DNA from: Epithemia pelagica
Lineage: Eukaryota > Bacillariophyta > Bacillariophyceae > Surirellales > Surirellaceae
DNA: 64,000 bases
Assembly (NCBI GenBank): GCA_946965045.2
Contig: OX337230.1
Coordinates: 1,550,001 to 1,614,000 of the forward strand
Direction of reading: 5' to 3'
Positions 1 through 10,845 of this stretch are shown here, one piece after another; position 1 is the first letter of the stretch; the number at the start of each line of letters is the position of its first letter. The position numbers were made by a program, and so were the translations under genes. Below the pieces are notes generated by a model that saw only the letters and a program-made list of their open reading frames with translations, ran no database searches and was not told the origin of the DNA.

Positions 1-1283
1 AATTTCGGGATTCTGCTGCAACGCTTGGAACAAACTCATGAGGGCTTCTACCTTGTAATTCTCTGGTACAGCCATTTCCTCTTGTTCCCCATCGGCAACA
101 AATTGGAAAGGTAGATCCAAAACGGTTCCGGAGTGACAACAATCCATCTGATGTTACGTTTCCCGAAGATAATATGAGTAAGTGTCGTAAGACAATGGTG
201 CTGCAGCTAGAGAGAAATAAATGACTTACCAAGCAGGTCATAACCACGCCTCGAGCCATGGGGCCAACAAGAGTTTTAAAAAGGTCATCATCGCGAATTT
301 GACCACTTGTTGTATAGTCAACTGGGATTAAAGTTTCATCAAATCCGTCCTCTTCATCCCCGTCGTCGTCACGTAGCTTGCCTCCATGGCCTGGTAACGC
401 ACAAAACCTATGTGAGCGTCTGAAACCACATTAAGACGGAATCCCCATAGACTCTGTCGAGTTTCACTCACCAGAGTAATGGCAAAATACAACATCTCCT
501 TCTTGACTATCTTCCACGAGCTGGCGATAGGCAGCCAGAATATTAGACCGAGTAGGAGGTGTTTGCTGTCCGTCGTCCATCAGAATAGTAATGTTCTCGT
601 CACGAAAGCCATGGACGTTTTTAATATACTCAATCTTTCGCATGTAATACATTATTCAGATGAAGATGGTCCATGGTAGCAGCCAGTCGCCCAGCACGTT
701 GCGAACTTACCATGTTGTAACCATCATTATGGCAACCAGAGAGTTCTCCCTGTTGCCCCACGTAGTTAATGGCAATGACGACAGCACGGCGTGTACCTGA
801 TTCATTTTCAGGAGGAACCAGGTCAAAGGGAGCGCGAATATCGAACGGTCTGCTACTGGACAATTGAGGAATCTGCGAAAAGTTTTTCGACGCCAACATC
901 AAACGCATTTTCAAAAGAACTTCCTGAAAACTCAACGCAGTTTCAGGAGTTTTGTGGTCTTCATAAACCACGTTGAGCAAAGCTGAAGTGCATGCTCCAC
1001 CCGCACGACCTGCTGGATCAGGCAACTTGAATGAAGCAACATTGGAAACATCGGCCGAGGTTTGCTCATCACGACACCCAGAAATCATTCGGACGGTCGC
1101 AGGAATGTACTGCCATGCAAGGAGGTGTGAAATGCAATCGATATGTGAGAATAAGTGTTGAGTGTTCGCCCATTTTCAAGACACTCTTGAAGGGAAGAAA
1201 AGGTCGATCGACGAAGCGTCAATATGAAGTAAAAGCTTTCTACACACCTCTTCCGCTTTCTTGAGAATTTCTTCGGATGACAT
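1..1283 (-). CDS. type III metacaspase (5' part; 3' end outside window)
   Basis: Caspase-fold cysteine protease that cleaves after Arg/Lys, usually Ca2+-dependent and linked to stress responses and programmed cell death. Five exons are visible on the minus strand with GT-AG introns that keep frame: 1283-1248, 1109-711, 634-472, 390-230 and 147-1. The N-terminal part (exon 2) carries the p10-like block, with [16 protein letters not shown] followed by [10 protein letters not shown]. The p20 block follows: [18 protein letters not shown], then the catalytic His in HYSGHGG, created across the exon 3/4 junction, and the catalytic Cys in MDCCHSG in exon 5. p10 ahead of p20 is the hallmark of type III metacaspases. 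The start ATG at 1283-1281 opens a 12-codon exon ([12 protein letters not shown]). Exon boundaries are read by eye; the family call is firm. Confidence 0.93.
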
Positions 1284-1612
1284 TGTTGAAGATGCTTTCT
1301 TTTGCTTTAATGGGCAATCCGAAGGATGATATTGTGTGGATCTTGAGTTGCTGAGCGCTGAGCGGGAAACAACGAGATTTCAAAATTCAGCTTGTCAATG
1401 ACGGCTACAGGTATAGATCTTCGCTCTTGACAGCGAATTACAAGTCACGCGGCGCGACACAACCGCTGCAGTACAATTTATTTGATATTGAATCTCCAGC
1501 TAAACTGCACTATCGAAATGGGTTGTGTAAGAAAGCGAGAGTACTTATTGCGTCTGCTCGCCACCAGCGAGAGCATTGCACATGCTTGACACCACGCGCG
1601 TGGCAGCTGTCG
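1284..1612. other. intergenic: metacaspase upstream region up to the tandem array
   Basis: No convincing gene. It holds the presumed promoter of the metacaspase (transcribed leftwards) and ends where the first 4466-bp unit begins. The open frame crossing the junction at 1427-1687 has no recognisable motif, and its C-terminal part is simply the left end of the repeated unit. Confidence 0.6.
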
Positions 1613-1911
1613 GTTGTAGGGGGTGTTAGTTTTCCAAGGCAGCAATATGATTGGGTTAGACATGTCACACAACAATTAAACACTTAACGAAAAACGAGTT
1701 AAAAATGTCTTACCTCGATTTAAAACCAATCCCACGAAGGCCCCGAATCACGGATTGGCAGCAAGAAAAAAGCCAAAAAAACCTCCAAGTTGGATTCCAT
1801 CAGCCGATCGAGGCGGTCGCTCGCGCCATTGTCGACAAAACACAAGACGACAACAAGACATTGACCACTTTCTGGCCATCTCAGACCTGTAGACAACGTA
1901 ATCGAATAAAG

Positions 1912-4900
1912 ATGGTTAGTAGGTCATCCTCTGGTGCTGTGCAATCATTTGCAGCAGCACAAAGTGCTGCAAGAGCAGCAATGGGTCCCCAGTCGCAACG
2001 ACTGGGCAACTTGTATAGTCGACTCCCTGTTCGACACGGACAACGACGCTCTGGTTATCAAACACTTACCGGAGTCGTGGAGTTTCAACAAGAGATTGAT
2101 TGTTGTGTGTGTAGAGCCAAACACAACAACCTCCCCAAACCACACAGATCCCACCACATGCTCTGTCCACTCAACACCAAAACAAAGGGAAAACCACACA
2201 AGACAAACGAACTCGGACAGATCAAGAGACTGGTGGATAAAGCAGCGAAGGAGAGGGAAAGAAACAACAAACAACCATTGTCTGAAGCTGAAAAGCACAG
2301 ACCAGGGATCACCATGGAGGACTGGGAGGACTTCATGAAGCCGCGTCCCAATACGGCCAAAAAAGTGTTGAACCCAGGAAAACTCACTCTAGAGTCGTTG
2401 ACAGGTGAGAAGTTGGCAGAAGGGAGAATGGGCGAAATCAGCAACGGTCAAAGTGTGACAGTGACAGAGCTGCGCATGTCGGCTGAAAATTTCAAAAAGG
2501 AAATATTACATAGGGTTACACATGGTACATTCAACGGTATCACGTGTCCCAAGACAATGCATGCGCTTGCCTCATTTATGCAAGAAGCGTGCCTGGGGAC
2601 AAAGCGTGATACGAGTGTGCTATCAAACTTCTTTGACGGTATGGAGTTTTGTGTACCGGCCTGCGCTACCAACACGTGTGCTTTGTACGACTCGTTTTCT
2701 CGCCAGAAACTCTTGGTTGTGGATTGGGAACTCTTTTTTCCTGGAGAAGTACTCTTTTGCCCTCTATGCAATGGTAAACTCCATCGGACACGGAGTAATT
2801 TCTCCAAAAACAAGTGTCTTTTCCCCCTATTCGGAAGCTCTGGTCCCCCAAGATACGCCATTGTCATGCACTATAGGTGCTCGGCATGTAAAACATGCTT
2901 CCAAGGGAATGAAGGACGATTTTTAGCAAAACTCCCACCTTGGATGGCCATGGCATACCCTGTGGAGCCAAAGTACGCTCGTGGGATGGCACATCTTACT
3001 CGAGATGCTACCCACATGCTAGAACACTCTATGCTGACCTACGGCAATGGAGATTATTTTTCTAGAATGATCTACAGTGGTATCAATACAGACTACAAAG
3101 ACAGACAAACGAGGTACTATTCATTCTGTGCATCCACCGGCCAAAAAAGTGAGGACTATCCCAAAAAGGATGGCGAGTGGCTGGTCAACTTCCCTCCACA
3201 AGGTGACACCATCCGTCAGCTGTATGACGATGCGGCTAGTTCCAATTGGAATTGGTGGGGTCTGTCGGATCATGATAGACACACGAGAGAAATGCAAATG
3301 GTGAGATGCGAACGAACATTTGCGAATGATCATACTCACCAGACAGTGAAAAACTATCCCTCAGCCTGTAAGGCAAAGGCCCTGTTTGACGTAGCCAACG
3401 AAAAAGGTGAGATCGCCTGTGCTATTCTCGTTGAAAATACCAAAATCCAGGAAGTGAGCCATGCTGTCGAACAGCTTGCTCGTCGGCCATGGTTTCGTCC
3501 GAAGGCCATGTATACTGATACATGGCCTTCTTCCATTGACTTCTGGGTCTTGATTTGGGGTGACGAGGTGAAGGGTTGCCTCGGCCTGTTTCATTTCCTG
3601 CAGAGAATTGTGAAGACTCTGCGACCAAGACACATTGATTATGGGCGAGCACTCCGTGATCTCAAAATGGCCCTGTATGAGTATAACGATGAGGATATGA
3701 ATAATGTCCTTCAAGCGCTGAAAGAAGGAAAAATGTCAAGTAGCAAGAAACAATACACTGAGGGTGAGATACAGGATCTGCTCGACACTCCAGAGTTTGG
3801 ACGAAGGTATGGAAAGTACATACGAAAAATGATCCGCTCGAAAGAAGTCATCATTGCGAAGCTGGAAGAATTCAAAGTGACCTATAAGGTCACTGCCTCA
3901 CCAGGCAAGCCATCAGCAAGAGGTCGACGAGATCCGCGGACAAATCAACCTCTATTTACGGAGGATACTCATCTCGCGATAGAAAATTGCAAACAAAAGG
4001 CAGTGTATTTGTCAGATCCACTACCACTTGAAGACATGTATTTGACAGTTGCAGCCAACAAGAATTCACGCCACTCCTTACCTGAATACATTGCAGTCAG
4101 AGGGGAATCCAAGTTGGAGAGCTTCCACGACAACCTGGCAAACTTTGCAAATTGTGGAATGCGTGAGAGCCTTGCAGACAATCTTAACCTACAGGGAACA
4201 GCGCAGTACAATCTTACCATTCGATTCAAGCATCGCTTGCTTGCAATGACTCTTGATGAGCGATCTCTTGTTCCAGCCGGATGGGAATGTGTGGTTCCTT
4301 ATTGGAACCACACTGAACTGCGATTCATCAATGAAATGGCTGTGAGTTCTGGATCGCAACAACAATTTCAATGGGTTGAAAACTTACCAGAAGACACTGG
4401 TGAACGCTTTTTTTCGGAATACTTGGCACAACAGAGCAGACGGAAATTGGAGATTCCGAAGCATCCACTCAATGACCGCTGTCAGTGTTGCTTGTGTGCC
4501 AAGTCTGTTGTGCGCCTTCCCCACGACAAGTCCTTTCACCCACCACCAGCACCTACTCTTTCAACACTACCACCAGTCCAAACAGTACAGGGGATGATTG
4601 TTAACCCGTACCGAAAGAGGACACCATCAAATAACAGTGATGAAACAAACCGAGACAATGAGCATGACAAGAGAGAGGAGAATGAGAAAAATGAGAGTGA
4701 GGACGGCAATTCCCCCAAAAGCAGTCCAAACAATCAGAGTGAGGGGTTGTTGTGTGTTCCGATTGTGGGAAATCCAACAGCAGTCGAATCCGAAAAAGAG
4801 CAGCATGTACAGAAAAACCAAAATGCCAGTGAGAAGGAGACGATAACAACAATGGAATCTGGTGACAGTGAGCCTCGACAGGAGGAGAGTACTTACATCA

Positions 4901-5439
4901 AGAATGTGGGTGAGCAAGAACCAAGTGAGACTCGGCCGCTGGTTCCACAAGCACAACAACAAGAACAGGCTGGGGAAGCACGTCACCAAGAAAGTAGCAC
5001 CAGTCAAACAAAGAAGCGAATGAGAGAAGAGAATCAACAAGAACAAGAAAGAGCACAACATAGGCGTGAGATTATGCAACAACTAAATAGTGCACGATTC
5101 AGCTCTGGTTTTGGAACAGTCAACAAGAACGACAGAGTCACCAGCACACCAGCAAGAATCACAACCACAAACACAACACATGCGCAACAAGAACTTACAA
5201 CAATGACAACAAGCCAAGCAAGTGGGCCATTGGCTCAAACACTTTTGGCTCTGTCGTTGCTGATGCCAAATTTAGTTCAACAGCAGCACCATGCCGCGAC
5301 CACAGCTTGGATGCGGCCAACCCCACGAAACCAACGGCAATTCTGTTGTCCGAAGTATTTTGAATACTTCGAGAATGGAAAGCGTGGGAGACCTCATCAC
5401 AACAAAGACTGCCCCAACAAAAATACCAAGAAGCCTTGA
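1912..5439 (+). CDS. zinc-finger DDE transposase-like protein, copy A
   Basis: Putative DNA transposase. The frame is open from 1705 (1244 codons), but the start is placed at MVSRS (1912): the first base run shared in frame with the diverged third copy begins there, while the upstream DNA is similar only with frame-breaking indels. In 1705-based numbering: a Cys/His cluster CCVC...HRSHHMLC at about 133-155; a zinc-ribbon-like CPLC (352-355) and CSAC (392-395) followed by an LPPWMAMAYP block; candidate acidic residues D542 (NDH), D605 (YTDTW) and E805 (RGESKLESFH). Basic, Gln/Ser/Thr-rich C-terminus ends in CCPK...GRPHHNKDCP. The order ribbon-D-D-E matches the exonuclease-fused transposase at 15735-20015, but no exonuclease is present. 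No intron is needed. Activity is unknown. Confidence 0.72.
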   Translation: MVSRSSSGAVQSFAAAQSAARAAMGPQSQRLGNLYSRLPVRHGQRRSGYQTLTGVVEFQQEIDCCVCRAKHNNLPKPHRSHHMLCPLNTKTKGKPHKTNELGQIKRLVDKAAKERERNNKQPLSEAEKHRPGITMEDWEDFMKPRPNTAKKVLNPGKLTLESLTGEKLAEGRMGEISNGQSVTVTELRMSAENFKKEILHRVTHGTFNGITCPKTMHALASFMQEACLGTKRDTSVLSNFFDGMEFCVPACATNTCALYDSFSRQKLLVVDWELFFPGEVLFCPLCNGKLHRTRSNFSKNKCLFPLFGSSGPPRYAIVMHYRCSACKTCFQGNEGRFLAKLPPWMAMAYPVEPKYARGMAHLTRDATHMLEHSMLTYGNGDYFSRMIYSGINTDYKDRQTRYYSFCASTGQKSEDYPKKDGEWLVNFPPQGDTIRQLYDDAASSNWNWWGLSDHDRHTREMQMVRCERTFANDHTHQTVKNYPSACKAKALFDVANEKGEIACAILVENTKIQEVSHAVEQLARRPWFRPKAMYTDTWPSSIDFWVLIWGDEVKGCLGLFHFLQRIVKTLRPRHIDYGRALRDLKMALYEYNDEDMNNVLQALKEGKMSSSKKQYTEGEIQDLLDTPEFGRRYGKYIRKMIRSKEVIIAKLEEFKVTYKVTASPGKPSARGRRDPRTNQPLFTEDTHLAIENCKQKAVYLSDPLPLEDMYLTVAANKNSRHSLPEYIAVRGESKLESFHDNLANFANCGMRESLADNLNLQGTAQYNLTIRFKHRLLAMTLDERSLVPAGWECVVPYWNHTELRFINEMAVSSGSQQQFQWVENLPEDTGERFFSEYLAQQSRRKLEIPKHPLNDRCQCCLCAKSVVRLPHDKSFHPPPAPTLSTLPPVQTVQGMIVNPYRKRTPSNNSDETNRDNEHDKREENEKNESEDGNSPKSSPNNQSEGLLCVPIVGNPTAVESEKEQHVQKNQNASEKETITTMESGDSEPRQEESTYIKNVGEQEPSETRPLVPQAQQQEQAGEARHQESSTSQTKKRMREENQQEQERAQHRREIMQQLNSARFSSGFGTVNKNDRVTSTPARITTTNTTHAQQELTTMTTSQASGPLAQTLLALSLLMPNLVQQQHHAATTAWMRPTPRNQRQFCCPKYFEYFENGKRGRPHHNKDCPNKNTKKP

Positions 5440-6000
5440 CGGATTGTCCATGGCAATGGCTTGTCCATTTTGCCGTTGCTGGCAGGAAGGAGGATCCAGC
5501 CACATCACCGAAATATCATGGCGGATGTGGCTCAAGCACAAAAAGGAAAACCAAGAAATCCATCACACCAAACCCATGCACCACACCACAAAGAAGAAAA
5601 AGACACAAAACCATTAAGATGAGACGACCCGTATACCTGAAATAAGAAGAACTAAAACATAAGATGAAGAATGAGTTAGAAACATGCCTGTTCAAAAATT
5701 ATGAGAGCGATCTTTCGGTAGATTTTTGTGTCAACGATCGACGTACAGAGCACACATGAAGCTTACCATGGACAGACGTCTTGTACGTTCGTCGAGCGTT
5801 GACCACTGATGTAAGCACAGAAATTTCTGAACTAAGACCAAAATCATTTATGGTGATTGAAGGGGAGGTGCCTTCGCCCCTCATGACAGAGAGTTAAACC
5901 AGATGCAAGGGTTAGACAAGACATGGTAATTCAGCCAATGAGAGTGGAACCGACTAGGATGCAGAAAACGACGGAATCTTACCATTTTGAACGTTGGGAA
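5440..6000. other. 3' non-coding part of unit A
   Basis: About 560 bp between the transposase stop and the pyrimidine tract. Small open frames here overlap on both strands and lack recognisable motifs. Identical DNA occurs at 9906-10466. It contains GGGTTAGACA(AGAC)ATG near 5909, which echoes GGGTTAGACATG near the left end of each unit. Confidence 0.5.
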
Positions 6001-6057
6001 TCTCTTCCTTTTTTCTTCCTCTCTTTTTTTCCCTCCCCTTTTTCCCTTCTCTCTTCT
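6001..6057. repeat. 57-nt pure pyrimidine tract
   Basis: Uninterrupted C/T run on the plus strand, followed by GCCTTGG and a run of eight C. It is repeated at 10467-10523 and, with different C/T order but also 57 nt, at 14729-14785. It lies at the right end of every unit. Confidence 0.9.
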
Positions 6058-6377
6058 GCCTTGGCCCCCCCCATTTTCGTTGTAGGGGGTGTTAGTTTTC
6101 CAAGGCAGCAATATGATTGGGTTAGACATGTCACACAACAATTAAACACTTAACGAAAAACGAGTTAAAAATGTCTTACCTCGATTTAAAACCAATCCCA
6201 CGAAGGCCCCGAATCACGGATTGGCAGCAAGAAAAAAGCCAAAAAAACCTCCAAGTTGGATTCCATCAGCCGATCGAGGCGGTCGCTCGCGCCATTGTCG
6301 ACAAAACACAAGACGACAACAAGACATTGACCACTTTCTGGCCATCTCAGACCTGTAGACAACGTAATCGAATAAAG

Positions 6378-9300
6378 ATGGTTAGTAGGTCATCCTCTGG
6401 TGCTGTGCAATCATTTGCAGCAGCACAAAGTGCTGCAAGAGCAGCAATGGGTCCCCAGTCGCAACGACTGGGCAACTTGTATAGTCGACTCCCTGTTCGA
6501 CACGGACAACGACGCTCTGGTTATCAAACACTTACCGGAGTCGTGGAGTTTCAACAAGAGATTGATTGTTGTGTGTGTAGAGCCAAACACAACAACCTCC
6601 CCAAACCACACAGATCCCACCACATGCTCTGTCCACTCAACACCAAAACAAAGGGAAAACCACACAAGACAAACGAACTCGGACAGATCAAGAGACTGGT
6701 GGATAAAGCAGCGAAGGAGAGGGAAAGAAACAACAAACAACCATTGTCTGAAGCTGAAAAGCACAGACCAGGGATCACCATGGAGGACTGGGAGGACTTC
6801 ATGAAGCCGCGTCCCAATACGGCCAAAAAAGTGTTGAACCCAGGAAAACTCACTCTAGAGTCGTTGACAGGTGAGAAGTTGGCAGAAGGGAGAATGGGCG
6901 AAATCAGCAACGGTCAAAGTGTGACAGTGACAGAGCTGCGCATGTCGGCTGAAAATTTCAAAAAGGAAATATTACATAGGGTTACACATGGTACATTCAA
7001 CGGTATCACGTGTCCCAAGACAATGCATGCGCTTGCCTCATTTATGCAAGAAGCGTGCCTGGGGACAAAGCGTGATACGAGTGTGCTATCAAACTTCTTT
7101 GACGGTATGGAGTTTTGTGTACCGGCCTGCGCTACCAACACGTGTGCTTTGTACGACTCGTTTTCTCGCCAGAAACTCTTGGTTGTGGATTGGGAACTCT
7201 TTTTTCCTGGAGAAGTACTCTTTTGCCCTCTATGCAATGGTAAACTCCATCGGACACGGAGTAATTTCTCCAAAAACAAGTGTCTTTTCCCCCTATTCGG
7301 AAGCTCTGGTCCCCCAAGATACGCCATTGTCATGCACTATAGGTGCTCGGCATGTAAAACATGCTTCCAAGGGAATGAAGGACGATTTTTAGCAAAACTC
7401 CCACCTTGGATGGCCATGGCATACCCTGTGGAGCCAAAGTACGCTCGTGGGATGGCACATCTTACTCGAGATGCTACCCACATGCTAGAACACTCTATGC
7501 TGACCTACGGCAATGGAGATTATTTTTCTAGAATGATCTACAGTGGTATCAATACAGACTACAAAGACAGACAAACGAGGTACTATTCATTCTGTGCATC
7601 CACCGGCCAAAAAAGTGAGGACTATCCCAAAAAGGATGGCGAGTGGCTGGTCAACTTCCCTCCACAAGGTGACACCATCCGTCAGCTGTATGACGATGCG
7701 GCTAGTTCCAATTGGAATTGGTGGGGTCTGTCGGATCATGATAGACACACGAGAGAAATGCAAATGGTGAGATGCGAACGAACATTTGCGAATGATCATA
7801 CTCACCAGACAGTGAAAAACTATCCCTCAGCCTGTAAGGCAAAGGCCCTGTTTGACGTAGCCAACGAAAAAGGTGAGATCGCCTGTGCTATTCTCGTTGA
7901 AAATACCAAAATCCAGGAAGTGAGCCATGCTGTCGAACAGCTTGCTCGTCGGCCATGGTTTCGTCCGAAGGCCATGTATACTGATACATGGCCTTCTTCC
8001 ATTGACTTCTGGGTCTTGATTTGGGGTGACGAGGTGAAGGGTTGCCTCGGCCTGTTTCATTTCCTGCAGAGAATTGTGAAGACTCTGCGACCAAGACACA
8101 TTGATTATGGGCGAGCACTCCGTGATCTCAAAATGGCCCTGTATGAGTATAACGATGAGGATATGAATAATGTCCTTCAAGCGCTGAAAGAAGGAAAAAT
8201 GTCAAGTAGCAAGAAACAATACACTGAGGGTGAGATACAGGATCTGCTCGACACTCCAGAGTTTGGACGAAGGTATGGAAAGTACATACGAAAAATGATC
8301 CGCTCGAAAGAAGTCATCATTGCGAAGCTGGAAGAATTCAAAGTGACCTATAAGGTCACTGCCTCACCAGGCAAGCCATCAGCAAGAGGTCGACGAGATC
8401 CGCGGACAAATCAACCTCTATTTACGGAGGATACTCATCTCGCGATAGAAAATTGCAAACAAAAGGCAGTGTATTTGTCAGATCCACTACCACTTGAAGA
8501 CATGTATTTGACAGTTGCAGCCAACAAGAATTCACGCCACTCCTTACCTGAATACATTGCAGTCAGAGGGGAATCCAAGTTGGAGAGCTTCCACGACAAC
8601 CTGGCAAACTTTGCAAATTGTGGAATGCGTGAGAGCCTTGCAGACAATCTTAACCTACAGGGAACAGCGCAGTACAATCTTACCATTCGATTCAAGCATC
8701 GCTTGCTTGCAATGACTCTTGATGAGCGATCTCTTGTTCCAGCCGGATGGGAATGTGTGGTTCCTTATTGGAACCACACTGAACTGCGATTCATCAATGA
8801 AATGGCTGTGAGTTCTGGATCGCAACAACAATTTCAATGGGTTGAAAACTTACCAGAAGACACTGGTGAACGCTTTTTTTCGGAATACTTGGCACAACAG
8901 AGCAGACGGAAATTGGAGATTCCGAAGCATCCACTCAATGACCGCTGTCAGTGTTGCTTGTGTGCCAAGTCTGTTGTGCGCCTTCCCCACGACAAGTCCT
9001 TTCACCCACCACCAGCACCTACTCTTTCAACACTACCACCAGTCCAAACAGTACAGGGGATGATTGTTAACCCGTACCGAAAGAGGACACCATCAAATAA
9101 CAGTGATGAAACAAACCGAGACAATGAGCATGACAAGAGAGAGGAGAATGAGAAAAATGAGAGTGAGGACGGCAATTCCCCCAAAAGCAGTCCAAACAAT
9201 CAGAGTGAGGGGTTGTTGTGTGTTCCGATTGTGGGAAATCCAACAGCAGTCGAATCCGAAAAAGAGCAGCATGTACAGAAAAACCAAAATGCCAGTGAGA

Positions 9301-9905
9301 AGGAGACGATAACAACAATGGAATCTGGTGACAGTGAGCCTCGACAGGAGGAGAGTACTTACATCAAGAATGTGGGTGAGCAAGAACCAAGTGAGACTCG
9401 GCCGCTGGTTCCACAAGCACAACAACAAGAACAGGCTGGGGAAGCACGTCACCAAGAAAGTAGCACCAGTCAAACAAAGAAGCGAATGAGAGAAGAGAAT
9501 CAACAAGAACAAGAAAGAGCACAACATAGGCGTGAGATTATGCAACAACTAAATAGTGCACGATTCAGCTCTGGTTTTGGAACAGTCAACAAGAACGACA
9601 GAGTCACCAGCACACCAGCAAGAATCACAACCACAAACACAACACATGCGCAACAAGAACTTACAACAATGACAACAAGCCAAGCAAGTGGGCCATTGGC
9701 TCAAACACTTTTGGCTCTGTCGTTGCTGATGCCAAATTTAGTTCAACAGCAGCACCATGCCGCGACCACAGCTTGGATGCGGCCAACCCCACGAAACCAA
9801 CGGCAATTCTGTTGTCCGAAGTATTTTGAATACTTCGAGAATGGAAAGCGTGGGAGACCTCATCACAACAAAGACTGCCCCAACAAAAATACCAAGAAGC
9901 CTTGA
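6378..9905 (+). CDS. zinc-finger DDE transposase-like protein, copy B
   Basis: Same protein as copy A, residue for residue as far as can be seen (frame open from 6171; start chosen at MVSRS, 6378). It keeps the Cys/His clusters, the two candidate Asp residues and the RGESKLESFH motif, so it is as intact as copy A. With no differences between the copies, selection on copy B cannot be judged separately. Confidence 0.72.
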   Translation: MVSRSSSGAVQSFAAAQSAARAAMGPQSQRLGNLYSRLPVRHGQRRSGYQTLTGVVEFQQEIDCCVCRAKHNNLPKPHRSHHMLCPLNTKTKGKPHKTNELGQIKRLVDKAAKERERNNKQPLSEAEKHRPGITMEDWEDFMKPRPNTAKKVLNPGKLTLESLTGEKLAEGRMGEISNGQSVTVTELRMSAENFKKEILHRVTHGTFNGITCPKTMHALASFMQEACLGTKRDTSVLSNFFDGMEFCVPACATNTCALYDSFSRQKLLVVDWELFFPGEVLFCPLCNGKLHRTRSNFSKNKCLFPLFGSSGPPRYAIVMHYRCSACKTCFQGNEGRFLAKLPPWMAMAYPVEPKYARGMAHLTRDATHMLEHSMLTYGNGDYFSRMIYSGINTDYKDRQTRYYSFCASTGQKSEDYPKKDGEWLVNFPPQGDTIRQLYDDAASSNWNWWGLSDHDRHTREMQMVRCERTFANDHTHQTVKNYPSACKAKALFDVANEKGEIACAILVENTKIQEVSHAVEQLARRPWFRPKAMYTDTWPSSIDFWVLIWGDEVKGCLGLFHFLQRIVKTLRPRHIDYGRALRDLKMALYEYNDEDMNNVLQALKEGKMSSSKKQYTEGEIQDLLDTPEFGRRYGKYIRKMIRSKEVIIAKLEEFKVTYKVTASPGKPSARGRRDPRTNQPLFTEDTHLAIENCKQKAVYLSDPLPLEDMYLTVAANKNSRHSLPEYIAVRGESKLESFHDNLANFANCGMRESLADNLNLQGTAQYNLTIRFKHRLLAMTLDERSLVPAGWECVVPYWNHTELRFINEMAVSSGSQQQFQWVENLPEDTGERFFSEYLAQQSRRKLEIPKHPLNDRCQCCLCAKSVVRLPHDKSFHPPPAPTLSTLPPVQTVQGMIVNPYRKRTPSNNSDETNRDNEHDKREENEKNESEDGNSPKSSPNNQSEGLLCVPIVGNPTAVESEKEQHVQKNQNASEKETITTMESGDSEPRQEESTYIKNVGEQEPSETRPLVPQAQQQEQAGEARHQESSTSQTKKRMREENQQEQERAQHRREIMQQLNSARFSSGFGTVNKNDRVTSTPARITTTNTTHAQQELTTMTTSQASGPLAQTLLALSLLMPNLVQQQHHAATTAWMRPTPRNQRQFCCPKYFEYFENGKRGRPHHNKDCPNKNTKKP

Positions 9906-10466
9906 CGGATTGTCCATGGCAATGGCTTGTCCATTTTGCCGTTGCTGGCAGGAAGGAGGATCCAGCCACATCACCGAAATATCATGGCGGATGTGGCTCA
10001 AGCACAAAAAGGAAAACCAAGAAATCCATCACACCAAACCCATGCACCACACCACAAAGAAGAAAAAGACACAAAACCATTAAGATGAGACGACCCGTAT
10101 ACCTGAAATAAGAAGAACTAAAACATAAGATGAAGAATGAGTTAGAAACATGCCTGTTCAAAAATTATGAGAGCGATCTTTCGGTAGATTTTTGTGTCAA
10201 CGATCGACGTACAGAGCACACATGAAGCTTACCATGGACAGACGTCTTGTACGTTCGTCGAGCGTTGACCACTGATGTAAGCACAGAAATTTCTGAACTA
10301 AGACCAAAATCATTTATGGTGATTGAAGGGGAGGTGCCTTCGCCCCTCATGACAGAGAGTTAAACCAGATGCAAGGGTTAGACAAGACATGGTAATTCAG
10401 CCAATGAGAGTGGAACCGACTAGGATGCAGAAAACGACGGAATCTTACCATTTTGAACGTTGGGAA

Positions 10467-10523
10467 TCTCTTCCTTTTTTCTTCCTCTCTTTTTTTCCCT
10501 CCCCTTTTTCCCTTCTCTCTTCT
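10467..10523. repeat. 57-nt pure pyrimidine tract, unit B
   Basis: Exact counterpart of the tract at 6001-6057, just before the start of unit C. Confidence 0.9.
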
Positions 10524-10845
10524 GCCTTGGCCCCCCCCATTTTCGTTGTAGGGGGTGTTAGTTTGCTCAGGCAGCAATATGATTGGGTGAGACCATGTCG
10601 TTCCACACAAAACACTTAAAGGAAAACTCAGAACGACATGTCTTACCATTTCAAAAATCAGTCCCCCATCGCCCCCCAAACACGGATTGGCAGCTTGAAA
10701 ATCTCACCAAGTGAGATTCCAAGTGCCGATCCGGTCGGTCGCGGCCGCCAAGTCTCATCTCGGAAAGACGACAATGAGACATTGGCCACTTTTCTGGCCA
10801 TCTCATCTCGTCGATGACACACCTGTAGAAAACGTAATAGAAAAG

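Larger units (their letters stand above)
1613..6078 (+). mobile_element. tandem element unit A (4466 bp)
   Basis: First of three head-to-tail units. It begins at GTTGTAGGGGGTGTTAG and ends after a pure pyrimidine tract, a C-run and ATTTTC. The same sequence recurs exactly 4466 bp to the right; the base before 1613 is the first mismatch with the corresponding position of unit B. It contains one large plus-strand gene plus about 640 bp of 3' non-coding DNA. Clear long terminal inverted repeats were not found: the only inverted match between the two ends is short (CCAAGGCAG near the left end against CTGCCTTGG near the right end). Termini of the mobile unit are therefore inferred from the array period. 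Confidence 0.8.
6079..10544 (+). mobile_element. tandem element unit B (4466 bp, apparently identical to A)
   Basis: Second head-to-tail unit. All open frames sit at a constant +4466 offset from unit A with identical translations, and the lines compared by eye show no base difference, including the non-coding 3' part and pyrimidine tract. This implies a very recent duplication, gene conversion, or an assembly duplication. Confidence 0.85.
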
